From assembly GCA_000969725.1 (NCBI GenBank), contig JXSR01S044891.1: a DNA stretch of 20,724 nucleotides; one strand, written 5' to 3'. The position numbers and the translations under genes were made by a program. A model generated the notes under the pieces. The model was not told the origin of the DNA, made no database searches, and saw only the letters and a list, made by a program, of their open reading frames with translations. Positions 1 through 10,571 of this stretch are shown piece after piece. The DNA comes from Ophiothrix spiculata (taxonomy: Eukaryota; Echinodermata; Ophiuroidea; Amphilepidida; Ophiotrichidae). The first letter of the stretch is position 1. Every line of letters starts with the position of its first letter.

Positions 1-40
1 GGGGGGGGGGCGGATTCCGCCCCCCGGCTCTTTTAGGGTT
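1..40. repeat. G-run and GC palindrome at window start
   Basis: The window opens with an eleven-G run that continues into a GC-rich palindrome (GGGGGCGGATTCCGCCCCC). A tandem pair of AATGCTTATT follows at about 44-63. Similar G or C runs occur at 307-317 and 1357-1368. This is simple sequence that could form a hairpin or G-quadruplex; no gene is evident. Confidence 0.5.
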
Positions 41-299
41 AATTAATGCTTATTAATGCTTATTTTCTCTTGTCTTTAGACAATTTAATGCAGAACATGT
101 TTAGCACGATACTCAACTGAGTGATATAAAGTGAGAAGTGGCCCTTAGTAGTAGAGATAGCTTGAATTTACAACCCTAAATGACGTAAATTATGCTAAAA
201 GATACCCCTTTTCCCCAAAATAATGTAGACGCCACTGGTGGGTCAAAATCAGACCCTTTTACGCTATTTTTATGATAACAACGAGTACCAATTGCCATC

Positions 300-1400
300 C
301 AGAGCCCCGGGGGGGGGACTTAGTGGAAAGGTAGGTGTATGGACTCGCGGCCGAGAACGGTTGCATTTTTAACCTCCCAGGTTCACCAAAGGCCCCTCAA
401 AAATTTGAAAAATGGTTTACATAACGGTTGCATTTTTCAAAAATGACCATTTTTTGACAAATTATTCCTTTGGTTTATCATGTTTATACATATCGGTTGC
501 CAAATTGAGCGTTTGAAGTGCAATTTACATTGTAAAAATGCATTGAATGGTCTAAATAAAGGTTGTTAAAGTAAAATTGGTTTACATATGTGTACCGTCG
601 CGGCAAAAGGGACCAGTTGTCGGCAACTTCCATTTTGCGCTAGAGGCCGGTAAAGTTGAACTATACCAAAATATGATGGGAAGGTCATTTTTGAGTTTTT
701 TGTGGAAATGAAATCTTTGAACCCTTTTGTATCCAAAATGTAAAGATGGTTAATCAAATATAACGACTAACTTGTATAAAAGTGTGATTTTTATCGCTAT
801 GTCGAATCGTTTTCATCATGAAAATGTGAAAATTTGTGTTTTGACAAACGGTTATGAGTACGATTATGGTAATTAATTATGCAATAATGAAACATGGTAT
901 TGAGTCCAAAAATTGTTATTAAATTACGCAAGGTATCGTCTTCCATTGAGCCCAATTTCAAGGCGATAAACAAAAGGGAACATGGTGGTTGCTATGGAGA
1001 TTTGCTCATACTCTATTCAGACTGCACACAAAATCGAATGGAAAAACAGGCCTACCTTTAACAGCCTTTTTCTCACTAACTAGTTTTAACAAACGGTTAT
1101 GAGTACGATTTTATAATTTGCCAAAACTCGTCACCCAAAGCTCCGATTTGCATGATTTTGGTATCATTGAAAAGGGAATTAAATGAGCTTTACCACCATA
1201 TGAAAATCTCCATATTTTGATTTTGACCCAACTGGACCCTTTTGCCGCGACGGTACACATATGGTTAGAATTTTTTGGCTTCCTCAGGTTTACAAAACGG
1301 GTGGTAGTCGAAAACTCCGGCCGTGCGTCCGTACCCAAACGAAATCTGAGTACTCCCCCCCCCCCGAGTCCAGAGCGGTCACCGGGCACCCCAGCATCTC
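300..1400. mobile_element. Diverged fold-back repeat element
   Basis: The two ends are inverted relative to each other. The strongest part is a 35-bp pair at 585-619 and 1229-1263 with one mismatch, containing GTACCGTCGCGGC. Outside it, weaker inverted similarity continues to the G-run at 307-317 and the C-run at 1357-1368, through shared pieces such as the CGGCCG-containing segments near 347 and 1318. The interior also carries a 22-bp perfect direct repeat at 844-865 and 1089-1110 (ACAAACGGTTATGAGTACGA core). No transposase-like frame is present. The likeliest reading is a non-autonomous fold-back DNA element, or two copies of one repeat in opposite orientation. The exact ends are uncertain. 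Confidence 0.5.
474..487 (+). other. CATG flanked by 5-bp direct repeats (TTTAT)
   Basis: TTTAT-CATG-TTTAT matches the pattern seen in the LINE at 15358-15954. No reference sequence is available here to show that it is an insertion, so chance cannot be excluded. Confidence 0.3.
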
Positions 1401-1539
1401 CTCCCGGGCGCTTGCTGTTTATTGAATCAACAAAACAGCCTTTCCCATAAACAAGAATTTCCATACTGTTCTGCGAATAACTTCAGTCTAAATTGTTGAG
1501 TATTTTCTCTTGTCCTCTTTAGATATTTTAATTTATTTA

Positions 1540-3940
1540 ATATATTACACAGTTCGGTTGAACACAGACCGTATCTTATAGCACCAGCATCATTTTAGTT
1601 ACGATACACAAACAAACTCCTAGAAGTAAAAAAACCCTCAAAATAAACATGTTAATACGGTATTCAGGGAGAACAACTTTACACCATGAGAAAAATAAAG
1701 GCAACATAAAGTTTACTGAGTAACAATAAGTTCATTTATCAAAGTATAAATGTTTAAATCAATTTATTCATGACAACATTAATACTCTACCGGGTTACTA
1801 TATAGGTATTTAAGTTATGAAAGCGCTCTAATTTACAGCGTAAGTTTGACTCAAATGTTACAATATATTATGTAAATTTCTTCTTTCTTACGTAAACCAG
1901 TTTTGACATCAGCATCATTTTATTGGTGGCATTAACTTTCATATCGTTTTCAAAGTAAGTCAATTTATTCATGACGGCACATGTTTATTTGTTCGGCGTG
2001 TGAAATATGCAACAGTTTTAATTAACTGTGTAAGTTTGATTCAACTGTCAATGTCGGTTATGTAGATTTCTTATGTTTATTTCTTGACACGGAAGTCTAT
2101 GTGATGCGTATTCAGATCATAGTATCTCGTAATATATAAAAAGTAATGTTTTATTGTCACCAAACAGCGTGAGTCAAAACGAAGTTGACCAAGATTCAAA
2201 ACTGTATATCAAAAAAAATACTGATAATTAAAACAATTGTTAAGGACCTTGGAAATATACAGGCTCCTCTGTTTATTAAAAAAAAGAATAAAGAAAATCG
2301 GTAATTCCTAAGAGAGGTTATCACCTGTTACTAATACTAGTGGTGGGCTATAAAATGGTGATGTTTGGGATTAATGAGAGTAAAAGCTTATAAGATGCAG
2401 CTAGTGCTCCTGAATATTTTGACACCTTTTTCAAACAAATCGGTTAAAATTTGAGGGGGTGCCGGCCAAAAAATGATTTTCGGTTTAGGGGTTCGGACCC
2501 CCCACCAATTTCCATCAAAATACCTTATTTAAACTTCTGAGTAACCTATTACAAAGGTTTTGGTGTCAATTCTAATGTTTTTCAGGTCAAGGAATTCATT
2601 TATAAAGGTTTTGAAAGAATCGGAATATTCGTATTCCCAAAAATGACCGTTTTAGGCAAAATTAGGCCCTGAGGGCGCTTTGCCTAAAAACTACGCATAC
2701 TTGTATTATTGATCGCTCTTGAATTGAATATGATCTTGAACATTATAAGCATAAGCCCGTGCTCAAGAAATTTTACAGTTTTTAAACCAACAGTTTGGTT
2801 ATGTCAGCAAATTGTATAGAGTAGAGGTGGTCAATATATTCCCACACTACAGTTGAGCGAAACACCTTTTTCAGTCCAGTGTATTTTCGGCCAGAGTCCA
2901 AAAAATGTATGTATGTTTTAATGTTTTCAAAACTACATAGTAAAAATATGAAATCCTGCAAATTTCACGGTTATTGGAGAATCAGAAGTAATTAAATAAT
3001 TAAAAATCGCATATCGTCATTTTTACCTAACATGAAATCAGTGGCGACACTTGGTCAACCAGATTTACGCCCGAGGACGGTTATAATACATATTGGGAAA
3101 TGTCACTCTGTCATTAAAAGTGAATGCAACTCATTTGCATTGACACAACATGACACACTTGCTGTTAGTGTTAAGTGTAGTTCAATTATCGAGCTTCTTT
3201 TTATACGCTGCTGTGGGTTTGGCAGTGATACGATACCATTCCCTGCTAGGCAAAAATCTTCCCCTATTTAAAAGCGTTGAGTTTTCATTTCGGTCAGATC
3301 TCGGGTTTATTTGTAAGTTTATTAGAGTGTAACATATTCAATGTTGTTAAATCGGATGCTATTTTAAAGAGTACTTACTAGAATTTATACATGTTTAAAA
3401 ATAATTATTCAAATACCTTTAAATAATTGAAAAATGAGTTTTTTCTATCTAAAAAAGTGGAATAATATCAAATGTAGAGGATTCGCATATGACAATGACC
3501 GTATTTTGAAGAGGAATCTTAAAATGTCAACTTCAAATCATATAGATAAGTCACGCCCTAGAAATCCCAACGTTTTGTACCTTTCCGCACACGCAAGACT
3601 CATGATCGGCTAGATAGCAGTTATACCACGGGAAGATTACACAGCAATCGATTAACAGCGATACGCTAAGACCATGATGACTTGCAAAGACCCAATATAC
3701 AAGTTAGGAAAATACTAAACATTTTTCGTACACATGGTGGAGTCTGATGGGGGTAATCAGACTGAATGGTGGGTTTTGATTTTGTGTTGTACCATAAAAA
3801 GGATTACCTTCAGGCTCAGACGATAATTGAATTGATTTATTAATAACGTGTAAACAAAGTAACTATAAACAAAGTAATACACGGAGTATTTACTATATTT
3901 TTAAAATGCATTTACTTTGATGATGAACATGGGTATATTT
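1540..3940. other. AT-rich DNA, no gene recognised
   Basis: This 2.4-kb stretch is AT-rich with poly-A runs (for example 2210-2218 and 2278-2286). Its open frames are short, including a 79-codon plus-strand frame at 3032-3271 that resembles nothing I recognise and lacks clear splice signals or a conserved motif. I see no RNA gene, tandem array or transposon end. Confidence 0.5.
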
Positions 3941-3942
3941 GT

Positions 3943-4290
3943 AATAATAATAATAAAACGGTGCTTATGAAGCGCCTAACACCGGAGTCTCTAAGGGCTA
4001 TACAATCATAAGAAAACTAAACAGTTACATACATAGACATCATATACAAAAATAAAGTTATACATACAGACTTGACATTAAATATGGAATATATTTTTGT
4101 GTTGGTTTCCATCTTGAAAAATCCGCCATATCTCGGTAAATCAAATGAAAACCCCAGGAATGTGTATTCCTTCATGTTTGTAGATATACATGTAAACTTG
4201 GAACTAAGACCCTTTTTGTGTATACCTGGGTGACACAGAAAACATGAAGAACTTGAAAGCATAAAAACCTCCAAAAGTAGTTTCAAACTG
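3943..4290 (-). mobile_element. SINE/LINE-tail repeat with L2-like 3' end, copy A
   Basis: On the minus strand this repeat ends in the sequence AGCGCTTAGAGACTCCGG, then GGCGCTTCATAAGCACC and a (TTA)n tract. That arrangement, paired AGCGCTT motifs before a short microsatellite, is characteristic of L2/CR1-type 3' tails, which SINEs often borrow. It is nearly identical to copy B at 6125-6468 across about 340 bp, which defines its ends. An 89-codon minus-strand frame inside it is disrupted in copy B by a 5-bp deletion, so I treat it as non-coding. No tRNA-like head is visible at the 5' side, so the copy is either 5'-truncated or a LINE 3' UTR. Confidence 0.7.
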
Positions 4291-4480
4291 TCATTTGGCT
4301 CATTTCAGTAAAAACTAAACTTTTTTTATTTCAAGCAAAAAATCAGCTTTTTTATTCGACCATATGAGCATTTTTTTTTAGTCATACGTATGTTACTCAG
4401 TACGTGAAAAGAATTTTCTAATAAGAAATGTTGAATTTTTTCTATCCGTGCATGAATGAGCACATGTTTTAACTCAAAAA

Positions 4481-4875
4481 TGTCACAAACGTTACCAGAC
4501 GTTACCAAACAAAACATTGCATTTTATAAGAAATCCAGACGGTAGAATTTCCTACCACTTTTATGAACTATTTGTAAATATGTTACCCATCATGTATGGA
4601 AAGTGCAATAAAAAATTCGCTAACATGTCAGAGAATTTTTAGTTTAAAATCATTTCGAGCAAAAAACCATTTCCGTGCGCGGTCACAAACGTTACCGAAC
4701 GTTACATGAACTATAATCAGTATTTTTGCAATTATTTTAATCTTTAAACACCTGCATGTCTTAATCCTACCAGTGAGCAGCATTATCAACAACAAACTTG
4801 CTGATATAATGTTTATGCTAGGTTCTGTGGCCATTTAAAAGTCAAATTTTTCAATTTTTCGGTCACCAACGTTAC
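4481..4875. repeat. Spaced GTCACAAACGTTACC repeats
   Basis: The phrase GTCACAAACGTTACC or a close variant occurs at 4482, 4682 and 4862, a spacing of about 180-200 bp. Extra ACGTTAC copies lie beside the first two (near 4499 and 4700). The sequence between them is AT-rich and only weakly similar. This looks like a decayed tandem repeat of about 190 bp; no coding role is supported. Confidence 0.45.
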
Positions 4876-5111
4876 TTTGAACCACCCATATATGTTCACA
4901 ATCCAAGTCTCAGATTTTCATGGTCCTCTTTTGCACTAGATTACAATTTGCTTTAGCGTTGTTCTGCAAAACAGCTTTGAAAAAAAAATACTGGGAATTT
5001 ATAGTGCGCTATGCCTCACAGATTTGTAATTCCACTCGGCCTCTGCACACTTTACAGGTGTTTGCTGACCACTGTGGCCCAAGTAAGCTCCATTCCACAC
5101 CAAGCATCATT

Positions 5112-5334
5112 TCAGGTTCTGCGCTGGGGCGATGAACCTTGATCAGCCCACATACGCACCATCGCTGCCCGGATCAGCTCCCCGAGTTTCGTATGGGTTT
5201 CCACGAAACAATTATAGCAGTTAGTTCCTTTTCCAAGAGAATTCCAAGCAACGTTTATTGGCACTAGCGGGGTTCGAACTCGGGACCTTCTGCACTGCAA
5301 GCGAGCGCCTTACCGATTAAGCTAACTTGACTGC
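5112..5334 (-). mobile_element. tRNA-derived SINE (minus strand)
   Basis: The minus strand from 5334 reads as a tRNA-like head of about 75 nt (5260-5334). It has an A-box-like segment TAGCTTAATCGGTAAGGCGC and a B box GAGTTCGAACCCC, the internal promoter of RNA polymerase III. The 5' end (GCAGTCA) does not pair with the 3' end (TAGTGCC), and the anticodon arm does not fold cleanly, so this is a SINE head, not a functional tRNA. A GC-richer unrelated body follows down to about 5112. The downstream end is not certain. Confidence 0.6.
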
Positions 5335-5339
5335 TAATT

Positions 5340-6110
5340 TAAACTTTGAACCTCTGAAGGCCTGTGTGTTTGCAATTAGGTTTCAACTACAAACTCCCTT
5401 GTCAGAAGGTGTCATACGATGTCAATGCCAGGCAGGTTCTAAAATGGTTTCATATAATTACCAACTTAGAAACAACATATAAAGCGTCGGACTGTCTTAT
5501 ATATCAATAAATAAGATAATTCTTTCTCGTCGATAAACCCCTAATGGCAAGAATTATCGTACTAAGGGATATACAGGCACTCACTCAAATCTGAAGCTAT
5601 ACATGCCTGCCATATATGGCCTTCGAAGACCCTTGTTAGCTGTGTGGAAAAATCCAAGACGACTGAGACGACAAAACCTGAAGGAAATCCTGTATTCAGA
5701 CCACATGTCATTTTGATCCAGAACACGTCGGAATATCAAATTGGTTTATTTGCAATCCTTATTCTATTAACAAATCAAACAAATAAATTATGAGATATCC
5801 TGAAAAATCGTACATCTTCAAAATAAGTGAAATGCAAATCGCTTTTAAAAGAATGCCAACAAATTGAGGAATCAAATATTTCAAGAAATGCTCATATCTG
5901 ATTAGTCATGTCTTTTTACCAGTGTAGTTATCAGTGTTGAACAAACGATGTCAATCAGCCTTACGCTAGCAAAAGTTGGAAATAAAGTACTCAATAAATG
6001 GTTAAACAAAGACATTCAACTATTTAGTATTTGTAATTGCTAAACTTCTGATCGACATCAATTATTCAGCTGTTGGTGTTAACGTACGGCATTACCCCAC
6101 AGCGGTGATA
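5340..6110. other. AT-rich spacer, no gene recognised
   Basis: I see no repeat unit, RNA gene or convincing exon. The stretch ends in a (TAAT)n/(TAA)n microsatellite that borders repeat copy B. Confidence 0.45.
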
Positions 6111-6124
6111 ATTAATTAATTAAT

Positions 6125-6468
6125 TATAATAATAATAAAACGGTGCTTATGAAGCGCCTAACACCGGAGTCTCTAAGCGCTATACAATCATAAGAAAACT
6201 AAACAGTTACATACTTAGACATCATATACAAAAATAAAGATATACATACAGACTTGACATTAAATATGGAATATATTTTTGTGTTGGTTTCCATCTTGAA
6301 AAATCCGCCATATCTCGGTAAATGAAAACCCCAGGAATGTGTATTTCTTCATGTTTGTAGATATACATGTAAACTTTGAACTAAGACCCTTTTTGTGTAT
6401 ACCTGGGTGACACAGAAAACATGAAGAACTTGAAAGCATAAAAACCTCCAAAATTAGGGTCCAAACTC
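6125..6468 (-). mobile_element. SINE/LINE-tail repeat with L2-like 3' end, copy B
   Basis: This is a near-identical copy of 3943-4290 in the same orientation, with the same paired AGCGCTT tail and TTA microsatellite. The main difference is a 5-bp deletion between short AAAT repeats near 6322, plus scattered substitutions. The similarity fades just past the segment containing CCAAACTC near 6460, which marks the shared 5' limit. High identity suggests recent dispersal, or duplication of the intervening ~2.2 kb followed by divergence. Confidence 0.7.
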
Positions 6469-6469
6469 G

Positions 6470-7730
6470 TTCACCATAATACGGAATTACGGAAATTCAA
6501 TGTGCCGTAGTTTCTTTAATACTTTACCTGGACGCTTGAAATTTTCCCAGGTTATTTTACATATTGTTGGTTACAAATTATGACCAAACACCGTTTCCTA
6601 TGTTATTCATAAGAAGCGTACGGTGCATGGACTCTCCATGCGGACATTCCACAAGTGATTGAAGAGTTTTGACAAGTGTATCAGCCCAAGTATCAAGCAT
6701 AACCTAAAGTTATTCCTTTACATTGTGGTTTGATGTAACTTGTTGTTCATCAATGTGTTACTTCAGCCGAGAAGTCCTCAATAGAGTTCATATCTGAAGA
6801 TCTTACCAAACAGGGCAAGTGTTCAACACCATGATCTTTCATAAATCAAGCTCATATTAAGATCATTTGTAAACTCTCACTTTATTCAAAGTGGCGATAA
6901 TGCTAGGAAACCCCTGGAGAAAATATCTTGCCCAAACACCTTTCCAAGCGACCCTTCGACTGAGCTACAGATCAATTACAATTTTAAGACCCATCAATGA
7001 GATAACGTTGTCTTCAGAGCTTGAACTTAATTTGAAATGTACTGCCAATAAGGACGCATCATGGCCGCAGATGTACAGAGAAGGGTTATACTGAAGGATG
7101 AGTGCTATCAAGAATGTATCAAGAATAAGATAACATTGCCTTCTGGATGTTTTACATGCAGGTGGAAAATGGGCTCTGATCACCTTGGAAGGCAGCCTCC
7201 ATCAGCTTCAGTAAAGATGCATTCTAGAAGCAATTATAATGTCGTTGGCTAGAGGCATCTTAGGAAACAGCTTGTGCTCCACTATGACAACTTTTGCCTC
7301 CGTCGTGCTCGTCCAATCCGGACTTTCCAGGAAGATCAGGGTGTTGAGTGTTTTACTTGAACGGAAAGATCTTCGGATGTTAATCCTTATGGGAACATTT
7401 AGGTTGAGAACCACGTTTGATTAAGAGCATGTTATATTGATCCTTCGAGGTGAAGGAGTGTTGTTGGGCTATGTTTGGTGCTTTGGCTGAGATACCCCAA
7501 AGAACTCTCCAGTAATAAATGGAAAGCATGCCATGGAGAGTCATGGCGTTTTACGCCTTTCAATGAGAACAGAGGAAATATTGCTTGATCAGAAATTATT
7601 GCTAACATTGTGTTAATCAACTAAAGTTTCACATCTCTAGGTAACGTATGAAAGAAAATATGACAAGTTCATTTTCCTTTGTTTAATATTGCGGTGCACG
7701 GCTTTGGACCTAATTTTCTGAGTTATTTGT
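6470..7730. other. Unassigned stretch with moderate GC and small open frames
   Basis: Around 6890-7560 base composition is less AT-rich than the surroundings and several 60-70-codon frames overlap on both strands. None carries a motif I recognise, none is much longer than chance, and no splice-bounded chain is apparent. It could be a decayed transposon or a non-coding exon. Confidence 0.3.
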
Positions 7731-7734
7731 ACCT

Positions 7735-7935
7735 TCAAGTTTCCCATTGTCTTCGTGTCACTTCAGTGAGCTTGAAAGTACCTTTGGTTTGAAGTTTAAA
7801 AGAGTAGTAATGAGAAAGCACACATCTCCAAAATTGGTACAAACAGAGATATGGCGGGTTATTCAAGATGGAAACCAACAGAAAAAAATATATTCCATAT
7901 TTAATGTCAAGTCTGTACATACATATATACTAAGC
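7735..7935 (+). mobile_element. Diverged inverted copy C of the A/B repeat
   Basis: The plus strand here matches the minus strand of copies A and B. The best-conserved part is 7848-7915, containing GAGATATGGCGG, CAAGATGGAAACCAAC and ATATTCCATATTTAATGTC. Further upstream the match is weaker but collinear. The paired AGCGCTT tail is absent, because the copy ends where the minus-strand LINE 3' end begins. Confidence 0.6.
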
Positions 7936-8201
7936 AAGGCATAAACAAAATACAGTTATATGAAACAAGGAACTTATTTACCAAAAGCAAGTTTAAACAA
8001 ATGTGTCTTAAGGCAAGATTTAAATTGATTGACAGTTTGACAATTCTTTACATGAAATGGCAGAGTATTCCAAAGGACAGCAGAAGCTTTTTGGAAAGAA
8101 CGATCACCATAAGTAGTAGTAGCTGTTGATGAAGACACAATTTTAAATTGAGAAGTAGAACGTAAATTGCACAACATTTGAGTTCCTTGACTAACGTTGT
8201 G
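7915..8201 (-). pseudogene. CR1/L2-like LINE, C-terminal ORF2 remnant
   Basis: On the minus strand a frame of about 76 codons runs from 8201 down to a stop near 7974. It contains TYGDRSFQKASAVLWNTLP followed by a KTHLF motif. The pattern LRST-x(n)-YGDRSFxxAxxxLWNxLP-x(n)-FKxxLKTHLF is the conserved C-terminal tail of L2/CR1-type LINE reverse-transcriptase proteins. A stop at 8202-8204 and the lack of any upstream reverse-transcriptase domain show strong 5' truncation, as usual for LINE insertions. After the stop, the minus strand carries TATGCCTTGCTTAGTATATATG, which resembles the L2 3' tail. The element therefore ends near 7915, tail to tail with repeat copy C. Confidence 0.75.
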
Positions 8202-8209
8202 TTAAATGT

Positions 8210-8660
8210 TGAGCAAATGTTAATCAATTTCTATGCAGTGTAAAGCTGGTGGATCCAAACCACTGTGAACAGGGAAATTGGCATTGCCTAAGTTTGGGTT
8301 TTCATAGGGGATGGTCTTCTCTTTTTATTGTTACTGAAATCATGAAAATCGGCTTTGACGTTACGTAATCACGACGTCATAAATTGCTTTATGTCCATAA
8401 ATTGCGTTATGTCTTAAAATATAGCTGATTACGATTTTTATCAAGTTATTTGTAAGGATAAGCATATGCTATTTTCAAAATGACAGTTTCTACTAAGGGG
8501 TTGGTTATCATCCCTCTACACTCCAACTTTTCCGGCTTACCCCACCCCAATGTTAGTGGGTGCCCCGTATTTTGTCATCTAAAACGGCCGCAAAGGAGAG
8601 AAAAGAAAATTTATATTTAAGACGCTTCGAATAACTTTGTTTTGCGTTTTGATGCAATCG
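8210..8660. other. Spacer, no gene recognised
   Basis: A small internal repeat (CATAAATTGCTTTATGTC / CATAAATTGCGTTATGTC near 8379-8413) is the only structure seen. Confidence 0.4.
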
Positions 8661-8662
8661 GC

Positions 8663-8931
8663 GATTAATTGTTGGGAGGTTACCACCTCTCCCCTTCCCT
8701 TAGTAGTTTGAAGGTTACATCATTGTTGTTGTTTTTCTGAACACCAATTACAGGTATATTACATAGAAATAAACTTCTTCAAAAGTTCCATAACCTTTTT
8801 GAAAAGGTTACCTGTTTTAAAATTTTTGAATTTATTACATTCATTTGATAAATTGTTGGGAGGTTACCCCCCCCCCCCCCCCATCTTCCCTAATTTGAGG
8901 GTTACATCATTGTTTTTTCTGAACACAATCA
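8663..8931 (+). repeat. Duplicated 85-bp unit with poly-C tract
   Basis: A unit beginning GAT(T/A)AATTGTTGGGAGGTTAC and ending in TTTTTCTGAACAC-AAT occurs at 8663-8749 and again at 8847-8930, with unrelated AT-rich DNA between. The second copy has a run of 16 Cs (8867-8882) where the first has interrupted CCACCTCTCCCC, so homopolymer expansion has occurred since duplication. Confidence 0.65.
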
Positions 8932-9115
8932 ACGTGACTCCTAATGATAATCAATGAGAGTCAACGTGACTCTTATGAGAGTTATGGATGCTGAAAAAAG
9001 AGTTGAGATGACTCCAAGGGGAGTCATGGGAGTCACGTTACTCCCCAAATGGAGTCAATATTGGAGTCAAAATTTCCTGGGCTCCCTTTTGGGAGTAACC
9101 TTGACTTCATTTTAG
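8932..9115. repeat. GAGTC/GACTC-rich block
   Basis: Eight GAGTC or GACTC pentamers fall within about 150 bp in both orientations, some as opposed pairs (for example GAGTCACGTTACTCC near 9031). The organisation resembles the GATC-rich MITEs elsewhere in this window: a short motif iterated in both orientations in a few hundred bp. I could not define terminal inverted repeats. Confidence 0.45.
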
Positions 9116-9119
9116 GTTT

Positions 9120-10340
9120 CAGAGAGATAATTACAAATATCTCATTTCATAAATGAAGCTTATAAATCCGTGTGGTGGTGTTTATTTATAATAACTTCCC
9201 TGTATTAGTTTATTATTCCAATCAATGGAAGGATTCATTATTACATATATCTAAGCACGACTGCCGGGTTATGTAAATTATAAAATTACAAAAATCAACA
9301 TTGACAGTTGAAAAACTTCCACAGTTAATGAAAATGTGCTGTCATAGATAAATTAACTTGCTTTGAAGTAATAAACTTCAGACTGCAGAGTACGAGATGT
9401 ATGTTAACTTGTGTATTGAATAATTGTTGAAGGCACACTCTGTAAAAAGAAAAAATACACTTGAATTTTTGTGTTAATTATAATAGAAATTAGGTAAACT
9501 GAAAATATAGAAATCCTGTAATGAGTCCTAATGCTATCATTTAACAATGAAGTGATTATTAAACGTGATGGTTGTAAATGTTTAGAGCTGATTTTCTGAG
9601 ATAAATCTTCACTGTTTGTGGAAACTATTCTCTTGATAATGTGACACGGAACATTATTTCATCTTTGTTCTTGAAATATAGGTCACTGAGCTGCAACAGA
9701 GAAAATAAAATGGCAAAGCATCAAAAGTAGGGTTTACAATAACGCTTGCCGGCAAAACCGATTTCTCAACTGATGCAAAAGAACTATTGCTTGGACCCAA
9801 TGTCAAGAATCTGTGTCCAACTCCCACCTCAATTTTGAAAGGTCGATGTGTTCAGTTCCTCTGAGAAATTCTGATATTAAAACGGACCAAAACTTTAGTT
9901 AAACCTGGCATTTTGACATGACAATACTAAAACTGATATTGTCTTATGTGTGCTTGGCATGATGTCAAAGTTAGATTTATTGGCGAAGCAAATTGACATA
10001 TAGCACATACAAAGTAAAAATTAATAAATAGCCAAACAAATGTTGTTTCAAATACCTTAAAATTTGTGAAAAATTGTTTATACACTACAAATTTGATAGA
10101 ACGCGTAAAATGTGTTCAATGTTGCACTCTTTTGACACATGACACGTGTTCTTCCATGTTACAATTTGTTTATAGTAACTGCTTCCATTACCTAAAACAC
10201 ATGTAAAAAGTGTTTGAATATTAAATAAACGGTTCCAATTGAATAATTGTCACAGTTTTTCTTTCGTCAACATGGAATATTTTTTTTGTTCGAAAACCTT
10301 TTGAACACCTAATGCGTTGCACCTCTTTAGACCAGAACGC
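9120..10340. other. AT-rich spacer, no gene recognised
   Basis: About 1.2 kb of AT-rich DNA has no long frame, tandem array or tRNA-like sequence. A pyrimidine-rich AG near 9676-9682 resembles a splice acceptor, but no open frame follows it. Confidence 0.45.
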
Positions 10341-10343
10341 GTT

Positions 10344-10521
10344 AGTCCATGGGCTACGATGACCCACCATGCATCCCCCCCAAGAACCTCCACGAGTGGT
10401 ATCATTTTGTTCGGGGGACCATTCTGAATGATATTTTGCATGTTACCAAAATCTCAATATGTATGCATTCAAGATGGCCGCCATTTTTCAAAATGGCCGC
10501 CAATTTAACTTATTTTCGCTT
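10344..10521 (+). mobile_element. Fold-back element copy 1, left end, cut by gap
   Basis: This segment matches the left terminus of the complete element at 11421-14294 over its full 178 bp, from AGTCCATGGGCTACGATGAC through the AAGATGGCCGCC block to ACTTATTTTCGCTT. The differences are a few bases and the length of the C-run (7 versus 5 Cs). It runs directly into the assembly gap. No corresponding right terminus is present between 10572 and 11420, so most of the element is either missing from the assembly or deleted. Confidence 0.9.
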
Positions 10522-10571
10522 NNNNNNNNNNNNNNNNNNNNNNNNNNNNNNNNNNNNNNNNNNNNNNNNNN
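10522..10571. other. Assembly gap (50 N)
   Basis: This is a run of exactly 50 unknown bases, probably a placeholder and not a measured size. It falls inside a fold-back element whose full length elsewhere is 2.87 kb. Confidence 0.95.

Noticed and set aside
1111..1464. 117-codon minus-strand frame containing a glycine-rich stretch
   Set aside because: It runs through the inverted-repeat arm and the poly-C tract, has low-complexity glycines and matches no family.
4017..4286. 89-codon minus-strand frame in repeat copy A
   Set aside because: The near-identical copy B has a 5-bp deletion that breaks it, so the frame is not under selection.
5260..5334. Functional tRNA gene on the minus strand
   Set aside because: The B box is good, but the acceptor ends do not pair and the anticodon arm does not fold.
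9020..9033. GGAGT-CATG-GGAGT, another CATG with 5-bp flanks
   Set aside because: It lies inside a block already full of GAGTC repeats, so the matching flanks are expected from the repeat itself.
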